DNA of 64,000 nucleotides from Begonia masoniana (GCA_022432975.1 CM039515.1:17269488-17333487); one strand, 5' to 3'; counted from the first letter of the stretch, positions 23,208 to 35,586 are shown. Notes: generated by a model not told the origin, from the sequence alone. A program made the numbers and translations.

Positions 23208-23350
23208 GATCTCATGCACTGGGCGAATCCCTCATATCCTGAGATCTAGGGATATTTTTTTTTTAACACTATGAATATTTTATCATGTCGTCTATAACAT
23301 GATGTGCTGAATGACATTCCTCCTATAAGTGTTTATTTTTTGATAATGTC

Positions 23351-23364
23351 AAAGGGGGGGAAGG
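23351..23364 (+). other. Upstream purine tract of F
   Basis: AAAGGGGGGGAAGG lies about 145 bases before the 3' LTR. A weaker tract, AAAAATGAGGAGAT, directly borders the LTR. More than one polypurine tract near the 3' end is a reported Sirevirus trait. Confidence 0.55.
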
Positions 23365-24338
23365 ATATAGAAGTTACTGAATGCATAATTAAGACTTATT
23401 GATAAGGAATACTGCATTGAGTATGGGAGAGTATGTAAGTTTAAGCTGAAGTGCAGATTAGTATGTTGAAACAGATCATATATTTGTCATTATCAAAAAT
23501 GAGGAGATTATTGACTTAAATAGTGTTTAAGTCTAACTATGTTTTTTATGATTGTGATTAATATGAAATATATAAACTGAATAATTGGATTACTGTGTTT
23601 ATTGCATTTATCTGGAAATACCCTTTGAAAAGGGTATTACGTTTCTGACGTTTTTGGTTAAGTGTTATTAGTCCGAAGTCATTCGTTCACATGGAAAGAC
23701 AAACAAATTCGTCCAAACGGAGAACAACTTATTCGTCCAAAGTTACTCGTCCGACAAATAATCGTCCAAAGTATTCGTCCAACAAGCAAGCGTCCAAAAT
23801 GTACAACCGAAGTGTTCAAAGATAGAACAATGAATTCATGCGTAGCATTAGTCCGACGAGCATTCGTCCAACATCAAACCAAACAAATTCGTCCAAACTC
23901 ATTCGTCCAAAGGGGGAACGTCCGGAGTCTTAACGACCAAACTATTAAAGACTGCCGAATTAAATGTTGACCAAAGCAGACTCCAACGGCTATATTTCTA
24001 CACAACGATAACATTTTTGTATGGAAACAAGGGTTCATCCAGAAGTGAATCAGAGATGACAAAGCCCTATATATAGAAGAATAGAAGCTTGAGAGAACAC
24101 TTTTTTGACCATCTAACCATCACGCGAATATCAAGCCAGATCTGAGAATCCTCTCAAAGCCGAGAAGCTTAACACATCTTTTTATTCTCTGCAACCCTCC
24201 TTAGATCTAAACTTGAGACTTTCACATTAGAAAAGTTATAGATCTTGAGCGAACACTTTCAAAAATTGTAAACGTGTAAAGGCACTGGGTTGAATCCTGT
24301 GAAGAGCAATAAAAAATTGTAAAAGGCAGTAGATCGAC

Positions 24339-26719
24339 TGTGACGACCCTAATACTGTACCCATTTTTTTCCCGTACATATTTTTTTTTATCCTTATATT
24401 TTAAATGAACTTAAGTGGATTTTAAGCGGAAATCAAATTGAAATCGAAATCAGAATTAAAATCTAGCCTTTAAATCATTTAAAACAAAACATAAAACTAA
24501 TTAAATAAAACTTAAAATATTTTAATAAAACAATAAAAATTAAATCAGAAACAGGGAGGGCAGAAACGACCTTTTTCGAGGAAAGAGAGCGGCGATCGAT
24601 CGCTGCATCAGCGATCGATCGCTGCAGCAGCGATCGATCACTGCAGCGATCAAACAACTTACCTCTCTGGAATCCGAAATTCCAGAGAGTAACTTCCAAC
24701 TTTTACATACATTTTATCCCATTACATTTCTCATCTTTGCACCCTAAATAAACGAACTAAGACTACGTTAAACTTTCAAAAAACGAACTGCATGGATACG
24801 TTTAAAAATCGACGAATCCTCCTGTTTTAAATTCCAAGCAGTTCCAATAAAACATTACAAAAACAGTTTATAAAACGGGTTTTCGAAAACGTTTAAAACC
24901 TATTAAAACATGAATCTAACATCTAACCAGATCCAAACATCCTACTATGTTCAACTATACATTTTATATTACCATCAAATCCCCCAAAATACTTACACAC
25001 ACATCCCCACGGGTCAAAACGCACCGACTGCTCAACACACTCTCACGGGCCATTCTCCATCAACTGCATCATACATCAGGAGGAGGAACGTCGTCCTCAC
25101 CTGGCTCAATGTCACCTATAACATCACATACACCATACAGACACACTATGAGCTAAAGGCTCAGTAAATTCTACGTAAATGTAGATGCGTGCAGTGCATA
25201 TGGAGTTCAGAAATCATGCATAACATACAGATCGTGGCAGACAGAATATCACCGAGATCTCATCCCCCTAACCGGAGAGAGCCCATCTAGCGGTCGGACT
25301 ACTCTTTCCAGCTAGAGGAAGGGGGTACACGCTTACAACATGTACAGCTGTGCCTGAGCCCCACCTCGCGTGACCAGATAACAGATTACGTATTTTATTA
25401 CATTACATGAGATGTGGTATTGGTCAGACCCTTAAATCGGTCCACCAAATAGATCAATAGCCCCAACTTTCTGAACCACATCGATTTTCTGAAAACATCG
25501 TGCGCAAATTCATTTTCATGCTTAGTTAAAATACGTGATGCATGAACAGTTATAAGTATAAAATAAACAACCAACATGCATACCATCAAGACGAATAAAA
25601 ACGTAACCTAATAAGTGATTAACCTAACTACCCAACCAAAGCAATTTAAACACACAATACTCTAAGATCCTCGACGCGACATCGAAGTATGGTGTAGGCC
25701 AATCGGCCAGAGTAAGTCACGAGAACTTACCTTGAGCGCGCTGAACTTCGAGCTCTGTCCACGAGAGTCGTTCACCTAAGGCAATTTAGAATAATCGACG
25801 TTAAAACGAGTTTAAGCTTCTAAACGTCCAAATTAACAAAACCTTAACTAAAGAAATTTCCTAAAGCTTTAATCCAATTTATTGAGCTATTTCATCGAGC
25901 AATACACGCTCGGCAACTCGAATCCCAAATTACGAGTTTTCCCTAAATCTCGAAATTTCTCGAATTTTAACATTTTCCACAAATTAATCTCGTTTCGTCC
26001 AATAACGCTCAATAAGTTCTATAAGTTCATAAACTACGATAACCTATTGATTTCGAACCCTAAATCTCGATTTTTAACGAAAACCTTAACGAAACCCTAA
26101 CGTTAAATCAGCCCAAAAATTGAAAACTAACGCCCTAGAATCATAGATTCATAACTAGGGTTGCGAGAGGAGGAGAAAGCACGGAAGAAACGAGTCAATC
26201 GGAGGAGAAACGGAGGTCGGAAGTGGAAGAATCGTCGCTGGCCGAGAGAGGAAATCGCCTCTGGAAAAAGGGAGAAAATGAAATCGCAGAGTGTTCTGGA
26301 GAGAAGAGAAGGATTGATTGTTAAATTAAAATTGACTTGGCAAAAGACCGTTTTGCCCTTCCATAGTTTTTATATTAGTTTCGTCCTTCGTTTCGTGAAT
26401 CGGCTAACTATACGGTTTCTCCAAATTTTCTTATTTTGTCAATAACTCCAACTTATTATTTGGGACTTATTAAAACTGTCCGTTCGCAAATCGGACCTCG
26501 TTTACTATTTTTACTAAAACGTCTTTTATATTACGAGAAACGTAATTACTCGAAATATAGCGTTATTACTCTGAAAAATCCCGTAAATTCCTTAAAATTC
26601 CTATTAATCGTTAGGATTCTAATGACGCTTTCTTTTTGTAAAACGGGTTTGATTTGATATATTTACAAAAATGCCATCATATAATATAATATTAATATCC
26701 CGTAAAGCCGGGTATTACA
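24339..26719 (-). mobile_element. Solo gypsy LTR 'D' (2381 bp)
   Basis: On the minus strand it starts TGTAATACCCGGC at 26719 and ends AGGGTCGTCACA at 24339. Flanks are TCGAC (24334-24338) and TCGGC (26720-26724), a 5-bp duplication with one change. The uninterrupted F 5' LTR shows the empty site. A TATA-like ATATAAAAA lies at 26367-26375 (read on minus), with a CAAGGTAAGTTC donor near 25730. It holds no coding region; frames within it are chance. Confidence 0.85.
24591..24653. repeat. GCGATCGATCGCTGC palindromic repeat, three copies, in LTR D
   Basis: Three closely spaced 18-20-bp units are centred on the palindrome CGATCGATCG, with CTGCA joints. Related GATCGATCAGCGC words occur near the right end of fragment G (about 9955-10018). 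Confidence 0.8.
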
Positions 26720-27100
26720 TCGGCGCCCGTGAAGTTCGATCTAGATTTCTTGTGAGGAGAAGGAAATAATCTTCAAGGGGGAGCCTTGGAGACTGGAAGT
26801 AGGCAGGATTGTCCGAACCACGTTAAAAACTTTGGGGTCAATTTCTTTCTCTATCTTACTTTAACTTGCTTGCTTGTCTGCTATAATTTAAGTAAATTAG
26901 ACATCATAATAGAATTAAACTTAATTAATTAATAAGGTCCAATTCACCCCCTCCCTCTTAGACAATTATGATCCTACAGTAAGGACATTGATTCCTTCCT
27001 TATTCGTTTGTGAACCTACCTATTGAGAAAGAGCAGATTCATACCCATCTTATGGAAAGATTGGTCACCCTCCTATAGGAAAAAAATCGGAGGAGCGGGG

Positions 27101-27108
27101 GTGAACCT
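27101..27108. repeat. 8-bp target duplication of the hAT element, left copy (GTGAACCT)
   Basis: The right copy at 28742-28749 is GTGAATCT. The intact B 3' LTR has a single GTGAACCT at about 61661, which is the empty site. Confidence 0.85.
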
Positions 27109-28741
27109 TAGGGGTGAGCAAGAACCGACCAATATCGAGAACCAAACCAGAATCGAGCCTTTTGGTCTAGTTCTGGTTGGTTCTGCACAAAAAAATAATA
27201 GATTTTGGTTTTTTTTAAGAACCAAAGTTGTCGGTTTGGTGACAAAAAATACAAAGAACCGGCCCAGACCAGTAGATTAATTCGTTGCCTAAAACTGTAA
27301 AACGTCGAACTCTTCGCTCGACACTTGACAAACTTCTTCCTTCCCTGTTTCTTCGTTGATCTTTGCTCGCGCCAGTTGGCAGTCGCCTCACCGTGTCTCT
27401 CACGCTAGTCACTCTCATCGTGTGTTAGTGTGTCTCGTCGTCTCTCAAGTCTCTCCCAGTCGCTCTCGCTGGCTCGCTGTTCGCAAGTTGCACTTCATCT
27501 GAGAATCATCAGATGATTCAAACCATAGGTGTTTTTCTGCTCTCAATTTTATATTGTTTTGTTTTGTTCTTCATATTATACGTTTAATTAAGGGTAATTC
27601 TGTTTTGGCATTTGGGGCACTCTTTCGGCTTCACTGAGACGATACAAACCACAGGTGTTTGTTTTTGTTGTTGTGCAGTGATATCTGTGACTATTTGTTT
27701 AATTTTAGTTAAAAAAATTTTAAAGTTGTGTAGTGTTATATGTGATTCTTTTTCGTTCTTCATGTTTATTTGTTTAATTTTGGTTTTTAGATTAAAAAAA
27801 CAAAACAGAACAGCAAAGATGTTTGATGTGTTATAAAGATGTTTGTTGTGTTCCGAAGAATTGGAAATTTTTTCTGACAATCAAGATATTTTGGCATGGT
27901 GAAAATTGAATTCATTGAAATATCCAATATTAAGTAAAATTGCAAAAGATGTATTGGTTATTCCTATTTTCACAATTCTTTCGGAGTTAGCTTTCAGTAG
28001 TGGTCGACGTGTACTAGATTCTTTTCGTAGTTCTTTATCACCAAAGACTGTCAAGGCACTTATTTGCAGTCAAAGCTGGTTTCGTGGGGAAATACATGAT
28101 TTAGAACACTTAAATGATGGGGTGGATGATTTTCAAAAATGTGTGTTTTAAATTTTTCTCTATTCTTTTTAGTAATTATTATGTATTATATACTTACTTT
28201 GTAACTTATATTTTGCAGATATTACATCAGCAGGTGAATGTAGCAAACCAATTATAATTGGTGAATAGTGAGAACATCTAATTTTCTCATATTCCAACAT
28301 TTAGGGTAAGGTCGATTTCAAAGGAGTGTATCGTCGAGAGGAAAATAGTAAGAGAAGTGAGGATTATGAATTTATAAATTTCTGAATTCATGATTGGTTT
28401 AGGGTAAATTATAAGTTCTAATATTGATGTTAAACTCGTGGTGTATTTCATTTCTTTGGGGTTTGCTATGCAATATTTGCATAAATTTTTTTGATATGCA
28501 CAGTGATCAAAATATGATACAAAAGTATGATTTTCAAGATCAGGTCTGTTTTGTCTTCTATTAAATTAGTATTTATAGTGCAACCCAGAAAAAAAAGGGA
28601 GGACCAAAATCGAGACCAGAATTCTGGTCTGGCTCTGGAAAAAATTTTATGTTTATTGGTGTAAAAAATTAAAAACTGAATTTAGTGGTCCGGTCCTAAA
28701 TTTTTCAAAAATCAGACCGAACCGAACCACGATCACCCATA
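27109..28741 (+). mobile_element. hAT element, non-autonomous, in the B 5' LTR
   Basis: It starts TAGGGGTGAGCA and ends with the complement of TATGGGTGATCG, so the terminal repeats match at 10 of 12 bases. Subterminal regions are rich in GAACCGAACC-like words on both sides. It is flanked by an 8-bp duplication, the size made by hAT transposases. Only the C-terminal end of a transposase remains inside. Confidence 0.88.
27852..28151 (+). pseudogene. hAT transposase C-terminal (dimerisation) remnant
   Basis: The frame reads LEIFSDNQDILAW, a TGA stop, then LNSLKYPILSKIAKDVLVIP, LSELAFSSGRRVLDSFRSSL and SPKTVKALICSQSWF. This is the conserved hATC region (SAFS-GGRVLD-RSSL family words, here LAFSSGRRVLD). 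The TGA replaces the second Trp of the usual WW. RNase H-like catalytic parts and the BED zinc finger are absent, so an older deletion made this a non-autonomous copy. The frame ends at 28149-28151. Confidence 0.85.
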
Positions 28742-29160
28742 GTGAATCTCTCCTATAAATTGAGAGGATTGGTGGAGGAGGAAACCCTCACCCAGCTCTC
28801 TCACTCTCGAGTTCTTCAAGCAGAGAATAACTTACCTATTTTCAGCCTCCAGTCGAAGTCGAGCTCCGAGGAGGCAGCAACACCGAAGGTGAGCTCCTCG
28901 GCGAACCTTCTCTGGTGCGAAGAACAACCACCATCGGCGTAAGATTTTTCTACCTCCTCACTCTATCTTTATCCCTCTCGCTCTGATCATCTCTTTCTGA
29001 TACTCTCTCTCTCTCGGCAGAAATCGCGAAGAAGAAGAAGAAGAATTTGGGTTTTCTTTTTTTAAAACTAAACCGGCCAACGAACCAGAACCGAACCAGT
29101 TCACTTCAATCCAGCCGAACCAAACCAGTCAGGTAGAACCAAACTGGACTCGACCCAAAT

Positions 29161-31403
29161 TGTCACGACCCAAAACTAAGGATATTTTTTTTTTTTAAAA
29201 CTCGTGGACATTCAACTTAGGCAACATAACTCAGTCATTTAAATCTTAGAACAGCCACTTGTAAAATTTATAAATAAAACTAGACTCGTGAACGTTTAAA
29301 AAAAAGAACATCCAATTGAAAACCTTAAATCCTCAGAACTCGACCCCTTTCATATCGGGTTTCATTGAAGGAATAGTATTTTCCCCTCTCGGGTTTCATC
29401 ACTTTAAACAGTAGGGGTAGACGTTATAACAGACAGGAATGGATAACAGAAACTGGAGGCAGCGTGGACGTTTGAAGACAGAAGGCAGCGTGGACGACTG
29501 ACATCCTCTGCCAGAATGCTTAACCAAACTTTATCGTCTACGGATCACGTGACTTTAATGTCCACGGGCCACGTGACTACTTACTATGGACGACAAATTC
29601 TAACATTCATAATATCTTCTATCGTCCACGGGTCACGTGGCTTTAATGTCCACGGGCCACGTGACCTTAATGTCCACGGGCCACGTGACCTTAATGTCCA
29701 CGGGTTACATAGACTCATTGTCCACAGACCATCATCCATAGACTTATTTAAACTTATTCGTCCACAGACTCCAGCGTCCATAAACTACTTAAACTTTTTC
29801 GTCCACAGACCACTTAGACTTATTCGTCCACAGACTCTATTGTCCACAGACTACTTAAACTTTTTTGCGCATCTCATTTCAAATGGAAACCATTTTTCTC
29901 ATAAATCTTAATCATGCGTAACGGAAGACTTAAAGAAAAAAAACAGATAACCTTTGATCTTAAAATCTTCTTTAAAGTTGAAGTCGTATCAGACAATCCC
30001 AGCATTCATCAACATAAAAGACCTTATCTTAATTATACTTCAGTATCTCAGTTCTTACTAAAACATGCTAAGAGCAACACTCCACGGGTCAGAATTGCTT
30101 TCCAGCCACAAATCCCACCATGAGCACTTCCAGCAACCCGACTTATACTTCATCATTAGGTTTGAGGTCCTCACCTTCAAATTCATCGCCTACATCATAA
30201 GGTTTAAACTATAAGCCTAATGCTTAGTAAGAAGTGCAACATGTACATAAATACTCATGAATGCATACTTATTAAAAATTCTTATTCACATTCTTTATTC
30301 GGATCATGGGAGTCATATTCATGTTCTTATCTCATACGTTACATGACATATACATGTTCTTTCTCATTGTTTCATTTGTGTGTGTGTAGTTGGTCCTCTC
30401 GGACAGCATCCTTGGTCCATTGCATGGACAGTGACATAAACATAATTTACTTGTTTGTTCTTTTAATCATGCACATAAACACTTTCTCATGCTTTTAGAG
30501 AACAATCATAATGCACAAATGCACTTAAATCATCAACTATGGAAAGAATCATACATCAGGTGACATATCATAACACTAACCCAAGCATTATACCAGAACA
30601 GACAATTCCATAAACTCTATCAGAACACTCCGTAACATAACTCTTAGTCATCCATAAATCATCAAGCAACATCAATACAGATTTCCTAGTACCATTGTGA
30701 TGTAAGGCCCTAAAGGCCAGAAATCTAGTACACTCACTTACCTGGACTCCTTTGCTATGTCGTGCCTTCACTTGAATCCTTCTCCACCTAGGACATTTCA
30801 TACTTCAATGTTAAATATGTCCTGAATAATCTAAACTCAGAGCTGGTAAAATCTTAGCTAAAGAAATCATCTTAGATTCTAGCTTGAACCTCTAAGGCAT
30901 TTCACTGAGCACTTAGTGTGCAGAGCTTAACTTTCAAAACATTAATAGCATTGTCGCCTAAACTGCCAGATTCATATAGATTTCAGATTCTCAAACTAAA
31001 ACATCGACAACGTCTAGGATTCTATATCAATGCCATTACAGAAGACTCGAAGTACTGTCATTATTCAAGCATTGTCCGATTCTAAGTCTTTAAACACCAA
31101 CTAGTAATCACCCTTAATCAAAAGCTTAATGAGTGAATCACCTAAACCTTACCTAAGCTTGAATCGTCAAAGAAAGAGAAGGGAGAAATTGGTTGCCAAA
31201 GGAGGAAATCGCCAGAAGAGGAAAGTCGGCTACAGGAGGATTTAAATGAGATTTTAGGCTTTCCTCTTTCTATTTATATCGATCTAGCTTACATTAATTA
31301 CAACCCTGCCATTAAACCTACTTTCATTTATAATCTCCTTATTACATAATTCACACCATAATAATCGCGTGAAAAATACCTAACCAAGGTGCTGGTTGTT
31401 ACA
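29161..31403 (-). mobile_element. Solo gypsy LTR 'H' (2243 bp)
   Basis: On the minus strand it runs from TGTAACAACCAGCACC (31403) to TTTTGGGTCGTGACA (29161). It is flanked by CAAAT at 29156-29160 and 31404-31408. TATAAATA (complement at 31271-31278), a CCAGGTAAGTGAGTG donor (about 30740) and a CTTACTAAGCATTAGGC block (about 30218-30235) give it the common gypsy LTR plan. No coding region is seen. Confidence 0.88.
29530..29865. repeat. G-box motif array in LTR H
   Basis: TGTCCACGGGCCACGTGAC recurs about five times, first with ACTTTAATG or CTTAATG spacers. It gives way to TTCGTCCACAGAC words to the right. Each full unit contains CACGTG, the plant G-box. Confidence 0.9.
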
Positions 31404-31633
31404 CAAATTTTGTCTCGATTTATACCGAACCAATCTAAGATTTAACTGCTAAGGAATTTCTACCTAAATCTTTTTGAGATGGTTTATTGAAGTAGGAATT
31501 AAAATCAAATGTTTTTATTTACGCAGAAAAATGTTCCGAAAATCCTACAAACTGACCCAACTCGAACCGATTGGACCTACCCAAACTCGGTCGAAAATAG
31601 ATTTATTAGAAAGGCATTGATACTAAGATTTTA

Positions 31634-32041
31634 TGTGACGACCCGTCTTTCAACGGACTGATAAGGAACCACCCATTATCCGCGGATCCTGGGGCTGACC
31701 TGGGCCGGAGGTGGGTAAAGCTCCGCAGATCCTGGGGCTGACCTGGGCCGGAGTGGTTTCTCCGTTGAAGCAGGGGCCGTTACGAACCCACATCGCTTAG
31801 GGAAGTACATGGAAATGAAACATATGTAAGAGATCCCTCCCAACATAGCAAGACGCGTTTTGAGCACGATTGGCGACGGATCCCATAAGAACTCCGAAGT
31901 TAAGCGTGCTTCGGCGAGAGCAATTCCAGGTTGGGTGACCTTCCGGGAAGTTCTCGCCAAACAAAGCCATGAGGGGAGGATATTGGGCTGCGGCCCAATC
32001 CCCGGAGCGGACAATACTTGCTGGGGAAAGGGGTCGTTACA
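31634..32041 (+). mobile_element. Cassandra-type TRIM, solo LTR (408 bp)
   Basis: It starts TGTGACGACCCG and ends GGGGTCGTTACA, flanked by TTTTA on both sides (31629-31633 and 32042-32046). The B 3' LTR at about 62320 is the empty site. It holds a 5S rRNA-like domain followed by GGAGCGGACAATACTTGCTG, as in Cassandra LTRs. There is no coding capacity. An internal direct repeat of GATCCTGGGGCTGACCTGGG occurs near 31685 and 31728. Confidence 0.9.
31860..31958 (+). ncRNA. 5S rRNA-like domain in the Cassandra solo LTR
   Basis: GGATCCCATAAGAACTCCGA is close to the plant 5S rRNA GGATCCCATCAGAACTCCGA. Box A (AGTTAAGCGTGCTT) is intact. The intermediate element reads GAGAGCAATTCC and box C reads GGTTGGGTGACCTTCCGGGA, both altered. 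Cassandra elements are known to carry such pol III promoter parts in their LTRs. It is not a ribosomal gene: the 5' and 3' parts differ too much. Confidence 0.85.
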
Positions 32042-33011
32042 TTTTATGTAAACAGAATATTGTTGGAATACTAGAATATTGAAAAAATCCTAAAACCCTA
32101 ATCGCTCGGAATCCAAGTAAGTGAAAATACAACTTTTTCAACGTTTTGGCTATGACTCTACATAACAAGAAATTATGTTATTTTATTATAATTATTTTAT
32201 CACACGAGTTGATATTTGAGCACGCATGTTTAAGCATTGACATAGAATTATATTAAGATAGAATTGGTAGGACATTTGTATGTGTATGAAAATAATAGAA
32301 TTAACGGAAAATACGTGATAACAAAAGCCTGAACGACATTGAGATGGTGAGCTTGAACATAAAAGTAAAAGTGAAAGATGACAAAACCTGAACGACAATA
32401 AGATTACTAAGTCTTAAAAGAAAGTTGGAAAATGAGTTCCAACCAGTATGCAACAGTTAAGGCAGGATTTGATAAAAGTAAATGTTTTGCACTTATACAT
32501 ATTCTCACTTACTGAGTTTTTTCATAGTCTGTAACTTTGTGATGTAGGTGAATTTTTATCTGAAGAAGAAATGACGTTGATCGAGAATTTACCAGAGGCG
32601 TGAGCATACAGAAGAGGATGTTGTCGTCGGTTTTGAATAAAAATTTAAAGTTATGATTTTATATCATTTTAAAAGGATGTTTTATATTTATTTGCATTTA
32701 ATTTTAGTTTGATTTCCGTTTGAATAATTTATTTTATCAGTTGTTGGATCTTTCAATTAACTACGTTATTGTTTTGAAATCAACAAGTGAGATTTTATTT
32801 AATGTTTGTTTAGTATGTAATTTTCTAAACATTTATTGATAGTAATTACAAGCTTCCGCTTAATAAATGATTTCTGCTATTTTTAAGGATTTTGAACTAA
32901 GAAAATTAGGATTTTATAACGATCCGATTTAACCTAATTTATAAATCGATTTAGAGAAAATTTTAGCGTTTCAAATTGGAAAAAATGAAAATAAATTTTG
33001 GGGTCGTTACA

Positions 33012-33097
33012 ATGGATATCTGAGCACTAGGTTTTTAAACGGTTTTGTAGACTACCATGTATGCTCATAATGCATCTGAAAGATTGTCAATCAGCAA
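33012..33097 (+). other. Primer site and first leader piece of element B
   Basis: TGGATATCTGAGC directly after the B 5' LTR is a mutated initiator-Met primer site. The leader runs to AGCAA (33093-33097), is interrupted by the composite insertion, resumes at 38209-38343, is interrupted by A, and reaches gag at 47793. Confidence 0.7.
33093..33097. repeat. Target duplication of the composite insertion, left copy (AGCAA)
   Basis: The right copy is AGCAA at 38209-38213, directly after the Cassandra LTR end. Leaving one copy joins the two B leader parts without gap. Confidence 0.85.
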
Positions 33098-35545
33098 TGT
33101 AACGACCCCGGCCAGGAGCCGTCACATATTCATAATCTTTCATTAATCGTTCGCTTGACTTTTACTATTATTACATCTTCTCTAACTCTCGATAGACATT
33201 CACATTTGCATAATACATATTTTGTTTTAAAACTGGAAACAGAGACGTAGAACCATCAAGGAAGACGAATCCTCTCGTGCACGATTTCCTACACCTCGTC
33301 GGCTCAAACTCTCACAGAGTCGAGCGACTAGGCTCGGTCATCGGTTTCTTGACAAAATTCGGGCAAGGAAGGAATGCCCTCATCTCTCTTAACATGATTC
33401 TACTCGGGTTTGCATAGGTTGCATGTGTTGACAATCTACAGAGATTTCATCGTCCGGTCATCACGTGTATTGCGCGTGACTCGCTTAACACCGCCTAAAA
33501 GGAGACATCTTCCGGTGGGCACGTGGGCCTCGCGTGCTCAATTAAAACATCATCCGGTGACATCCACCGGTCACTAGACGACAAGATAACATTTACAACT
33601 TCCGGTGACGTCAGCCAACATCCACCGGTCGCTAAACGACAAAACACATTCTACATCTACCGGTGACGTCATCCGGAAGACTAAACCATCAAACTACCAT
33701 CATTCGGCATCTACCGATGACGTCAGCCGGAAGACTAAACCCTCAAACTACTATCATTCGGCATCTGCCGATGACGTCAGCCGGAAGACTAAACCATCAA
33801 CTACTATCATTCGGCATCTGCCGATGACGTCAGCCGGAAGACTAAACCCTCAAACTACTATCATTCGGCATCTGCCGATGACGTCAGCCGGACGATTGCC
33901 TCATCCAGCTTCCATCTTACGATAGAAAACACTAAATCATCAAATGACTCCTTCCAACAGAAAGAAACCACAACTAATTCAGAATGCATATAGCGGAAGA
34001 CTTAAGCTACAGATCATTTATAAATCTATATAATCATTCCCTGACTCAGTGATCAATTAGACAGTCTCAAGGCTCAACATTATAAAATAATCTCATCCTA
34101 CTTAAACTACCATATCCTTTATTTTACTTAAACAAAAGAGCGTTAACCAGGGGTCATAAATCGCCTTTCCAGTCCTGCACTGTCATTTTGAGCTTCCTCT
34201 AGCAACCAGCCTTAAGCATCCTCTTTGAACAAAGTATCCTCACCTGAACCTCCTTCACCTACACCATAGGGTTCAACTATAAGCCTAATGCTTAGTAAGG
34301 AATGCATGCTGACAGATATACATGAGTGCACAAATTAAAGAACACAAGTTCATAAACCTTTCTTCATTCATGTTCATTTTCATTATTTACATGGCATGTA
34401 TTAAGGCAGGAGACGAGGGAGAAAGACAGGGGTTCATAGTCATTTGTCTATCGCGGCAATCATAGTAACGACTAACTCGGCCTCCACCAGTGGGAGAATT
34501 CGCGAGCCATACACATCATCAACTCGGCCTCCACCAGGGGGAGAATTCGCGAGCTATACTTGTCATGGTCTCTTTTCCCCGTCCTGCACTTAATCATGAT
34601 TACATTTACCTTTCATGTTCTTAACTCAGTCTTAAACGTGGACTCAATACATAAACATGAAGTTCACAGAGAGAAATCATACCATAAGGACAAGCAAAAC
34701 ATCCTGTAACTTAACATCTTCTTACACAATTTCTTCATATCATGGCAATAACTAGTCATAGTCAACAGACAGACATCTCAATGATTTCCTAATACCCTTG
34801 CGGTGTAGGGCCCTAGTGGCCGGAAATCTTAATACATTCACTTACCTGGTTTCCTTAGCAATCCGAGCTTCTTCCCTTTAAACTTCTTCACCTAAAACAT
34901 GTACATTACAGTAGTTAAAACAAAGGTCCTAATAGTTCTATTCATAAATCGTCCTAGGACTCTAATAGCTAAGGTTACTCCGAATCCTCTGTTTGACACA
35001 CTGCAGTCTGAAATCTGAAACAAGGTGGACAGGTTTTACCATTGATTAAATCCGAGTTGGTTACTTTGAAATGTTCAGAATCGATTTGGGATGACATTTC
35101 TACTCTCAGACTTAAAAGGGTCTTAAACTACTCGGCCACTGCTAAGAAAATTCCGAACTCAAATGCCGAGCTGAAAGCAGAACTTTAATCACTAATAAAT
35201 GACTACATTCTCCATTTCATACCTCGGGTGCGGATTTGCAGAGAAAAGCCGGTTGAAACCAGCCGTCAGCAAGGGAAGATTCTGGTAGCCGAGAGCAAAA
35301 GCTTGGGAGAGAAGGAATCGCCGAGAGGGAATGTCGGCTACAGTGGTAATAAAATGAGGTTTAAGGTTTCCATTTTCTATTTATACTCAATCCATCAATC
35401 TTAATTACAAAACTGCCACCCAACCTAGTTTTACTCTACTTGTAATAAATTTGTCTTAACATTAAATTTAAATCATAAAGGTTAAATAAGAGGGTGACAA
35501 TGAAAATGGTCAGAAAATCACCTGGCCGAAATGTCGGGTGTTACA
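33098..35545 (-). mobile_element. 3' LTR of A' (2448 bp)
   Basis: On the minus strand it starts TGTAACACCCGACATTTCGG at 35545, identical in its first 20 bases to the A LTR. TATAAATA complement lies at 35378-35385. The donor CCAGGTAAGTGAATG is near 34845, and CTTACTAAGCATTAGGC is near 34290. It ends in the GGGTCGTTACA-like tip at 33098. Confidence 0.9.
33540..33895. repeat. TGACGTCA-containing tandem repeat in the A' LTR
   Basis: A unit of about 53 bp containing ATCTGCCGATGACGTCAGCC and GGAAGACTAAACC is repeated about five times. Each unit has TGACGTCA, the core of plant TGA/CREB-type bZIP sites. A 106-codon plus-strand frame across it is a by-product of the repeat period. Confidence 0.88.
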
Positions 35546-35560
35546 TCCACCCCTCCTTAA
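35546..35560 (-). other. Polypurine tract of A'
   Basis: On the minus strand TTAAGGAGGGGTGGA lies directly before the LTR, the same as in element A. Confidence 0.85.
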
Positions 35561-35586
35561 ACAAAATTTTCGTCCTCGAAAATTGC

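Larger units (their letters stand above)
6526..26978 (+). mobile_element. Ty1/copia element 'F' (Sirevirus-like), internally deleted and nested
   Basis: F is flanked by GTAAG (6521-6525 and 26979-26983). Its 5' LTR begins TGTTGACTTAAAT and its internal region begins with an initiator-Met type primer site. Most of gag-pol is missing: only the gag start, the end of RT, RNase H and an extra downstream ORF remain. Inside it sit fragment G, element E and, in the 3' LTR, solo LTR D. A long extra ORF after pol and several purine tracts near the 3' LTR are known features of Sirevirus-type copia elements. The clade is inferred from this layout. Confidence 0.85.
23509..26978 (+). mobile_element. 3' LTR of F, split by solo LTR D
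   Basis: Pieces 23509-24338 and 26720-26978 match the 5' LTR 6526-7651. The first dinucleotide is TA instead of TG, so the U3 tip is mutated. It ends ATGATCCTACA, followed by GTAAG. The CGTCCA motif cluster is at about 23675-23925. Confidence 0.85.
6369..33011 (+). mobile_element. 5' LTR of element B, split into five pieces by F, hAT, H and a Cassandra solo LTR
   Basis: Each piece aligns with the intact 3' LTR at 61356-63292. Piece 1 (6369-6525) matches the LTR start. Piece 2 (26979-27108) matches about 61540-61668. Piece 3 (28742-29160) continues the CTATAAATT promoter-like part and the pyrimidine-rich leader. Piece 4 (31404-31633) and piece 5 (32042-33011) match the second half up to GGGGTCGTTACA. 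Each break carries a target duplication matching the inserted element: GTAAG, GTGAACCT, CAAAT and TTTTA in order. Confidence 0.88.

Noticed and set aside
26161..26445. 94-codon basic frame in solo LTR D
   Set aside because: It lies opposite to the LTR direction next to its TATA box, is low-complexity (Arg/Lys from GA-rich DNA) and has no relatives I recognise.
33605..33925. 106-codon reading frame with repeated peptide words
   Set aside because: The frame is made by the roughly 53-bp tandem repeat of the A' LTR read through; no start context or domain supports it.
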